NCBI RefSeq assembly: GCF_017744955.1
Contig: NZ_JAGIAG010000011.1
Span: 1 to 64,000, forward strand
Direction of reading: 5' to 3'
From: Dokdonella sp.
Lineage (GTDB): Bacteria; Pseudomonadota; Gammaproteobacteria; Xanthomonadales; Rhodanobacteraceae
Length of the DNA stretch: 64,000 bases
Numbering within the stretch: position 1 is the first letter of the stretch; every line of letters starts with the position of its first letter. The position numbers were made by a program, and so were the translations under genes. Shown here piece after piece: positions 59,090 through 64,000 of this stretch. The notes below the pieces were generated by a model. The model was not told the origin of the DNA. It searched no databases and was given only the letters and a program-made list of their open reading frames with translations.

Positions 59090-61582
59090 ATGGTCATCAC
59101 GCGTCATTCCATTTTCAGGGTCTGGTACGCCGCGGCGACGCTGGCGTTCGCCCTGTTCGCCGGCAACGCGCTGGCCGACGTCGATCCGCCGGACCGCGTC
59201 GCGCGCGTGAGCTTCCTGCGCGGCAACGTCAGCTTCCAGCCGGCCGGCGACGACCAGTGGGCGGAGATCTCGCTGAACCGCCCGGTCGTCACCGGCGACA
59301 AGGTCTACGCCGACCGCGACTCGCGCGCCGAGCTGCAGATCGGCGCCGCCGACATCCGCCTCGACGAGGGCAGCACCTTCAACCTGCTCAATCTCGACGA
59401 CAACATCGCGCAGATCGAGCTGACCGAGGGCACGCTGAATCTGCACGTGCGCCGCGTGCTCAGCGGCCAGTCCTACGAGATCGACACGCCGACGCTCGCC
59501 TTCGTGGTCGACCGCCCGGGCGACTACCGCATCGACATCTCGCCGCAAGGCGATTCGACCATGGTGACCGTGTTCGACGGCGCCGGCGACGTCTACGGCG
59601 AGAACAACGCCAGCTACAGCGTGCGCGCCGGCAATGCCTACAAGTTCCACGATTCCGCGCTGCGCGACTACGAAACCTTCGACCTGCCGCGCCGCGACGA
59701 CTTCGACCAGTGGTGTTCGTCGCGCAACGACCGCTACGAGCGCTCGGTGTCGAGCCGCTACGTGTCCGACGAGGTGATCGGCTACGCCGACCTCGACGAC
59801 TACGGCAGCTGGAGCGAGGAACGCGACTACGGCTCGGTCTGGTACCCGACGTCGGTCGAGGCGGGCTGGACGCCGTACCGCTCCGGCCACTGGTCGTGGG
59901 TCGACCCGTGGGGCTGGAGCTGGGTGGACGCCTCGCCGTGGGGCTTCGCGCCGTTCCACTACGGCCGCTGGGCGTACATCGGCAATCGCTGGGGCTGGTG
60001 CCCGGGCGCGCGCCGTCTGCGTCCGGTCTATGCGCCGGCGCTGGTCGGCTTCGTCGGCGGCAGCGGCTGGGGCGTGTCGGTGAACATCGGCGGCGGCGGA
60101 CCGGTCGGCTGGTTCCCGCTCGGCCCGCGCGACGTCTACGTGCCGTGGTACCGCGCCTCGCGCAACTACTTCACCAACGTCAACGTGCGCAACACCACGA
60201 TCATCAACAACACCTATATCACCAATGTCTACAACGACTATTCGCGCGGCCGTCCTATCCGGAACATGAACTACGCCTACCGCACGAACGTCAACGCCGT
60301 CACCGCGGTGCCGCGCGACGCGTTCATCGGTTCGCGTGCCGTGGCCGCCTCGCGCGTGCAGATCAACGAAGCGAACCTGCGCAACGCACAGGTGGTCAGC
60401 CGCGTCGGCATCGCGCCGGAACGCGCCAGCTTCGCCGCCACCGCCGGCCGCGGCCGCCCGGCGCCAGCCGCCGCGCTCGACCGCCGCGTGATCGCGCGTA
60501 CCGCACCGCCGGCGCAGGCGGCGCCGATCGCCTCGCGCATCCAGGCGATCCAGCGCAACGACGCGCAGCCGCTCGCCCGCAACCAGCTGCGCGAACTCGC
60601 CCCGGCGCGCCCCGGCGCGACCGCCGGACGCGCCGCGCCGCCCTCGCGCGTGCAGGTGGTCGGTCAGAACGCGCGCAACGCGCCGCAGCCGCTGCCGATG
60701 CGCGGCAACGCTGCGACGCAGCGTGCGGGCGACACCGGCAACGACCGCGGCGCGCCGAACACGCCGCCGGCACGCGGCAATGCGACCCCGCCGAGCCGCG
60801 AGGCGATCAACGCGCCGCGTGGCGATGCGCGCGGCCAGCCGGGACGCGGCCAGCCGGACCAGTCGACCACGCCGGCGGATCGCGCCGGTGCGCTGCCGTC
60901 GTCGCGCTTCTCGCCGCGCGCAAACCCAGCCGGCGACAACCGCGCACCGGTTTCGCAGCCGCCGGCACGCGGCGCCACCGACACGCCGAATCGTTCGGTG
61001 ACGCCGGCCAATCCGCGTCCGACGCCGGACGCCGGTGCGCGCGGCAACACGCGCGACGGCGCGCTGCCGTCGAGCCGCTTCTCGCCGCGCTCGCAGCAGA
61101 CCCCGAACGAGCCGCGCACGCAGCCGCAGCAGGCGCCGCGCTCCACGCCGTCGTTCGACCGCGGCTCGACACAGACGCCGCGCAACGCCCCGCAGCCGCG
61201 CACGCAACCGGTGCCGCAGCAGCCGCGCAACACGCAGCCGCGTAGCGCGCCGGCGCAGGAACAGCGCAGCATGCCGCGCACGGAACGCGCACCGCAGCCG
61301 CAATACCAACCGCGCAGCGCACCGCAGCCCCAGTACCAGCAGCGCAGCGCGCCGGTGCAGGAACAGCGCAGCATGCCGCGCATGGAGCGCGCACCGCAGC
61401 CGCAATCCCAACCGCGCAGCGCGCCGCAGCCGCAGTACCAGCCGCGCAATGCTCCGGCGCCGCAGCAGCGCAGCATGCCGCAGCCGCAGCAACAGCGCAG
61501 TGCGCCGCCCCAGCAGCAGCAGCGCGCGCAGCCGCCGCAGCGTAACCGCGACGGCAAGGACAACGACCGGGATCGTCGCTGA
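59090..61582 (+). CDS. FecR/DUF6600-domain exported protein with Pro/Gln/Arg-rich repetitive tail
   Basis: 830 residues. Signal peptide about 1-29 (NALA|DVDPP). FecR-like beta domain (about 30-195): GNVSFQPAGDDQWAEISLNR, TGDKVYADRDSRAELQIG and VFDGAGDVYGENNASYSVRAG. DUF6600-type Trp/Tyr-rich segment (about 240-350): YGSWSEERDYGSVWYP, GHWSWVDPWGWSWVDASPWG and HYGRWAYIGNRWGWCPG. The remaining about 400 residues are disordered, with repeats of RSAPQPQYQPR and EQRSMPRMERAPQPQ types. AGGAGAG precedes the ATG. Cell-envelope role unknown; not an ordinary FecR sensor, as it lacks a membrane helix between domains. Confidence 0.85.
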   Translation: MVITRHSIFRVWYAAATLAFALFAGNALADVDPPDRVARVSFLRGNVSFQPAGDDQWAEISLNRPVVTGDKVYADRDSRAELQIGAADIRLDEGSTFNLLNLDDNIAQIELTEGTLNLHVRRVLSGQSYEIDTPTLAFVVDRPGDYRIDISPQGDSTMVTVFDGAGDVYGENNASYSVRAGNAYKFHDSALRDYETFDLPRRDDFDQWCSSRNDRYERSVSSRYVSDEVIGYADLDDYGSWSEERDYGSVWYPTSVEAGWTPYRSGHWSWVDPWGWSWVDASPWGFAPFHYGRWAYIGNRWGWCPGARRLRPVYAPALVGFVGGSGWGVSVNIGGGGPVGWFPLGPRDVYVPWYRASRNYFTNVNVRNTTIINNTYITNVYNDYSRGRPIRNMNYAYRTNVNAVTAVPRDAFIGSRAVAASRVQINEANLRNAQVVSRVGIAPERASFAATAGRGRPAPAAALDRRVIARTAPPAQAAPIASRIQAIQRNDAQPLARNQLRELAPARPGATAGRAAPPSRVQVVGQNARNAPQPLPMRGNAATQRAGDTGNDRGAPNTPPARGNATPPSREAINAPRGDARGQPGRGQPDQSTTPADRAGALPSSRFSPRANPAGDNRAPVSQPPARGATDTPNRSVTPANPRPTPDAGARGNTRDGALPSSRFSPRSQQTPNEPRTQPQQAPRSTPSFDRGSTQTPRNAPQPRTQPVPQQPRNTQPRSAPAQEQRSMPRTERAPQPQYQPRSAPQPQYQQRSAPVQEQRSMPRMERAPQPQSQPRSAPQPQYQPRNAPAPQQRSMPQPQQQRSAPPQQQQRAQPPQRNRDGKDNDRDRR
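61240..61530 (+). repeat. In-frame degenerate tandem repeats in the FecR/DUF6600 gene
   Basis: Units built on CGCAGCATGCCGCGCA and CCGCAGCCGCAATACCAACC recur about every 100-110 bases, with shorter CCGCAGC repeats within. They encode the Pro/Gln/Arg tail and are likely to vary in copy number by slippage without breaking the frame. Confidence 0.8.
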
Positions 61583-61606
61583 TCGGACAACGCACCAGGA
61601 GACCTC

Positions 61607-61637
61607 GACGCCGCGCACTGCGCGGCGTCTTTTTTTG
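61607..61637 (+). terminator. Rho-independent terminator of the FecR/DUF6600 gene
   Basis: GACGCCGCGC-ACT-GCGCGGCGTC, a perfect 10-bp stem, is followed by eight Ts. It lies 25 bases past the stop codon and isolates the gene from thiS. Confidence 0.95.
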
Positions 61638-61679
61638 GCGAGTTCGAGTCGCGCGATACGCTCCGATACAATGGCGATC

Positions 61680-61880
61680 ATGAAAATCGCACTGAACGGC
61701 GAGGAGCGCGAGGTCGCCCCCGCCACCTCGATCACCCAACTGCTGCGCGATGCCGGCTACGCGGACCGACGCGTCGCCGTGGAGATCAACCGCGAAATCG
61801 TCCCGCGCAGCCGCCATGCCGAGCAGTTGCTGCGCGCCGGCGACCGCGTCGAGATCGTCCACGCGATCGGCGGCGGCTGA
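61680..61880 (+). CDS. thiS: Sulfur carrier protein ThiS
   Basis: 66 residues from ATG 61680, typical of ThiS; an in-frame ATG at 61671 would add three residues. Ubiquitin-like fold: KIALNGEEREVAPATSITQLL, VAVEINREIVPRS, LRAGDRVEIVHAIGGG with the functional C-terminal Gly-Gly that carries the thiocarboxylate. It delivers sulfur to ThiG for the thiazole ring of thiamine. No thiamine riboswitch is seen in its leader, and no ribosome binding site is obvious. Confidence 0.95.
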   Translation: MKIALNGEEREVAPATSITQLLRDAGYADRRVAVEINREIVPRSRHAEQLLRAGDRVEIVHAIGGG

Positions 61881-62027
61881 GCGCCCGGCCTCGCGCGTGA
61901 AGCCGACCCGCCGCAGCCGGAAGCAGGAAACCGCACGCACCGGTCGCCGCCGTCTTTCCACGCGCTCGGCGAACGCGATCGGCACCCGTCGACGCGCCTC
62001 CGCGAACTTCTCCTCACGAGCTTCATC

Positions 62028-62837
62028 ATGAACGCACGAACCCACGCTCCGATCACCGGCGACGACGTCCTCACCATCGCCGGCAAACCCTACCGCTCGC
62101 GCCTGCTGACCGGCACCGGCAAGTTCAAGGATCTGGACGAGACGGAACGCGCGACCGCGGCCGCCGGCGCCGAGATCGTCACCGTCGCGATCCGGCGCAC
62201 GAACATCGGCCAGGATCCGCACGCGCCGAACCTGCTCGACGTGCTGCCGCCGTCGCGCTACACGATCCTGCCGAACACCGCCGGCTGCTACACCGCCGAC
62301 GACGCCGTGCGCACCTGCCGCCTCGCGCGCGAACTGCTCGACGGGCACCAGCTCGTGAAACTCGAGGTGCTCGGCGACCAGAAGACGCTGTTCCCCGACG
62401 TGGTGCAGACGCTCGCGGCGGCGGAAACCCTGGTCAAGGACGGCTTCGAGGTCATGGTCTACACCTCCGACGATCCGATCCTGGCCAAGCGCCTGGAGGA
62501 GATCGGCTGCGTCGCCGTGATGCCGCTGGCGGCGCCGATCGGCTCCGGCCTCGGCATCCAGAATCGCTGGAACCTGCTCGAGATCGTCGAGAACGCCAAG
62601 GTGCCGGTGCTGGTCGACGCCGGCGTCGGCACCGCTTCGGATGCGGCGATCGCGATGGAACTGGGCTGCGACGGCGTGCTGATGAACACCGCGATCGCCG
62701 GCGCGAAGGATCCGGTGCGCATGGCGCAGGCGATGAAGCTCGCGGTCGAAGCCGGCCGCCACGCGTTCCTGGCCGGACGCATTCCGCGCAAGCGCTACGC
62801 CTCGGCGTCGAGCCCCGTCGACGGGCTGGTCGGCTGA
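62028..62837 (+). CDS. thiG: Thiazole synthase
   Basis: 269 residues, TIM-barrel. Landmarks: YRSRLLTGTGKFKD, AGAEIVTVAIRRTN, DGHQLVKLEVLGD with the Schiff-base lysine, PLAAPIGSGLGIQNRW (split family signature), PVLVDAGVGTASDAAIAMELG and GVLMNTAIAGAKDP. It combines 1-deoxyxylulose 5-phosphate, dehydroglycine and ThiS-carried sulfur into the thiazole moiety. It is 147 bases after thiS and 5 bases before trmB; other thi genes are not in the window. Confidence 0.97.
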   Translation: MNARTHAPITGDDVLTIAGKPYRSRLLTGTGKFKDLDETERATAAAGAEIVTVAIRRTNIGQDPHAPNLLDVLPPSRYTILPNTAGCYTADDAVRTCRLARELLDGHQLVKLEVLGDQKTLFPDVVQTLAAAETLVKDGFEVMVYTSDDPILAKRLEEIGCVAVMPLAAPIGSGLGIQNRWNLLEIVENAKVPVLVDAGVGTASDAAIAMELGCDGVLMNTAIAGAKDPVRMAQAMKLAVEAGRHAFLAGRIPRKRYASASSPVDGLVG

Positions 62838-62842
62838 ACGCG

Positions 62843-63568
62843 ATGACCGGACCGACCGACGAGGAAGTCGCCGAGGCAACGCACGATCGCCGCATCCGCA
62901 GCTTCGTGCTGCGGCAGGGCAGATTCACGCCGGCGCAGCAGCGCGCGTTCGACCAGCATTGGTCGAGCTACGGCTTGGACTGCTCCCCGGCCGATCGCGA
63001 CGGCGCGCCGCGTGATTTCGCCGCGGCGTTCGGACGCCGCGCACCGCTGGTGCTGGAAATCGGCTTCGGCAACGGCGAGCAGCTGCTGCATTCGGCGCAG
63101 GCCGAGCCGACGCACGACTTCATCGGCATCGAGGTGCACCGCCCCGGCGTCGGCCGGCTGATGAACGGCCTGGCCGAAGCGGGCGTCGCCAACGTGCGCC
63201 TGTACAACCACGACGCGGTCGAGGTGCTGCAGCGGGAGGTCGGCGATGCGGCGCTGGCGCAGGTGCGCATCTATTTCCCGGATCCGTGGCACAAGAAGCG
63301 CCACCACAAGCGCCGCCTGATCCAGCCGGAGTTTCTCGAACTGCTCGCGATCAAGGTCGAACGCGGCGGCCGCTTGCATCTGGCGACCGACTGGGCCGAC
63401 TATGCGGAGCAGATGCGCGAGGCGCTGGCCGCGACACCGTCGTGGCGAGCCGATCCGCGCCACGACGATTCGGCGATGCGACCGCCCTGGCGCATCGAAA
63501 CGCATTTCGAACGCCGCGGCCTGCGCCTCGGCCACGGCGTGTGGGATTTCGTCCATGAACGCACCTAG
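62843..63568 (+). CDS. trmB: tRNA (guanine-N7)-methyltransferase, m7G46
   Basis: 241 residues. Rossmann SAM-binding core LVLEIGFGNGEQLLHSA, FIGIEVHRPGVGRL, NVRLYNHDAVEVL, and the TrmB signature IYFPDPWHKKRHHKRRL, followed by LHLATDWADYAEQM. It methylates N7 of G46 in the tRNA variable loop. It starts 5 bases after the thiG stop, so it is translated from the same mRNA. Confidence 0.97.
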   Translation: MTGPTDEEVAEATHDRRIRSFVLRQGRFTPAQQRAFDQHWSSYGLDCSPADRDGAPRDFAAAFGRRAPLVLEIGFGNGEQLLHSAQAEPTHDFIGIEVHRPGVGRLMNGLAEAGVANVRLYNHDAVEVLQREVGDAALAQVRIYFPDPWHKKRHHKRRLIQPEFLELLAIKVERGGRLHLATDWADYAEQMREALAATPSWRADPRHDDSAMRPPWRIETHFERRGLRLGHGVWDFVHERT

Positions 63569-63724
63569 GATCACCAGCGCGGCCGGGGACCGCCGCGACG
63601 GCATCGTCGGAAGGATCGAGCCGGCGCAGAGGATCGACCCGGTCGGAGCGTGGCGGTCCTGGACCGATCGCAAACCCAAGACGTCCTGATCACGGTCAGG
63701 CACTGAATAAGAACCCAGCCCCGA

Positions 63725-64000
63725 ATGGACGCCGGCCTGCCCCTGACCACCAACATGATCCTCGTGTTCGTGCTGCTCGCGTTCACGGTGCTGATGCTGG
63801 TGCTCGAATGGATTCGCGCCGACCTGGTCGCGCTGCTGGTGATCGTGGTGATCGGCGTCACGCGCCTGCTGCCGGTGGAGCAGCTGTTCGACGGCTTCGC
63901 CGGCAACGCCGTGATCTCGCTGATCGCGGTGATGATCATGGGCGCCGGCCTCGACCGCACCGGCGTGCTGAGCAAGGCCGCTTCGTTCATCCTGCGCCTG
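63725..64000 (+). CDS. SLC13-family permease, N-terminal part (runs off right edge)
   Basis: 92 codons from ATG 63725, open to the end of the window. Hydrophobic helices NMILVFVLLAFTVLMLVLEW (about 10-29), DLVALLVIVVIGVTRLLP and NAVISLIAVMIMGAGLDRTGV match the start of ArsB/NhaD-superfamily (DASS, SLC13) carriers, which often have two TrkA-C domains in the middle. Substrate could be a dicarboxylate, sulfate or phosphate; not decidable here. A few residues of the ribosome binding region are not conserved. Confidence 0.85.
   Translation, partial: MDAGLPLTTNMILVFVLLAFTVLMLVLEWIRADLVALLVIVVIGVTRLLPVEQLFDGFAGNAVISLIAVMIMGAGLDRTGVLSKAASFILRL

Noticed and set aside
61638..61679. Thiamine (TPP) riboswitch before thiS
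   Set aside because: The 42 bases between the terminator and thiS are too short and lack the CUGAGA core.
63555..63689. 44-codon frame between trmB and the SLC13 permease
   Set aside because: No ribosome binding site, overlaps the trmB 3' end and has random-looking composition.

Overview
The window is a GC-rich, densely coded chromosomal segment of a gammaproteobacterium. It most resembles the Lysobacterales (Xanthomonadales), probably a Rhodanobacteraceae member. Pointers are the Xanthomonas-like tryptophan 2,3-dioxygenase with H55/H240 in register, a pyruvate-dehydrogenase-type E1alpha/E1beta/E2 cluster, an ECF sigma/Ser-Thr kinase pair, a SAH riboswitch before ahcY, TonB-dependent receptors and many large exported proteins. 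The assignment is inferred from protein resemblance only; no database search was run. There are no insertion sequences, CRISPR arrays, phage genes or rRNA. One tRNA, Gly(CCC), is present.

Layout. 1-6 kb: start of a TonB-dependent receptor (cut by the left edge), a small outer-membrane barrel protein and a large subtilase. 6-11.9 kb: mtgA, a lipid-linked GT2 glycosyltransferase, a 995-aa Asp-box (BNR) secreted protein, a CBS-pair protein and a small membrane protein. 11.9-19.4 kb: aromatic amino acid catabolism (hppD, hmgA, fah, maiA on the minus strand, a divergent MarR regulator, a POT peptide transporter, kynA). 19.6-24 kb: E1alpha, E1beta, a DUF1304 membrane protein, E2 and a VOC protein. 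24-41.7 kb: methionine-cycle genes metK, ahcY (with SAH riboswitch) and metF, interleaved with a block of secreted proteins: an M36-like metallopeptidase, two large unknown proteins, a tandem pair of beta-propeller proteins and a 'GGDF' repeat protein. 41.7-47.6 kb: a TPR Ser/Thr kinase translationally coupled to an ECF sigma factor, divergent from a beta-helix/Ig secreted protein. 47.6-57.2 kb: a DUF4124-like protein, ilvE, an OmpR-type two-component system, a BlaI/M56-TonB pair, three tandem small secreted paralogs and rimB-rimK. 57.5-64 kb: hsp20 behind a ROSE-like RNA thermometer, tRNA-Gly, a FecR/DUF6600 protein, thiS-thiG-trmB and the start of an SLC13 permease.

The most interesting pattern is a short motif, approximately D-x-I-F-A-D-G-F-D, carried by eight otherwise unrelated exported proteins. 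It lies at or near the C-terminus in six and internally in two. It looks like a protein tag of the C-terminal sorting-signal kind, or a small structural or metal-binding cap, but has no transmembrane helix or basic cluster. Other notable points are a ROSE-type thermometer that can be drawn base by base over the hsp20 ribosome binding site, a kinase-coupled ECF sigma factor with a Thr-rich segment where typical ECF factors are acidic, an E2 acyltransferase with Thr where the catalytic-motif Asp is expected, a three-gene array of an unrecognised small secreted family, and several palindromes placed over predicted promoters.
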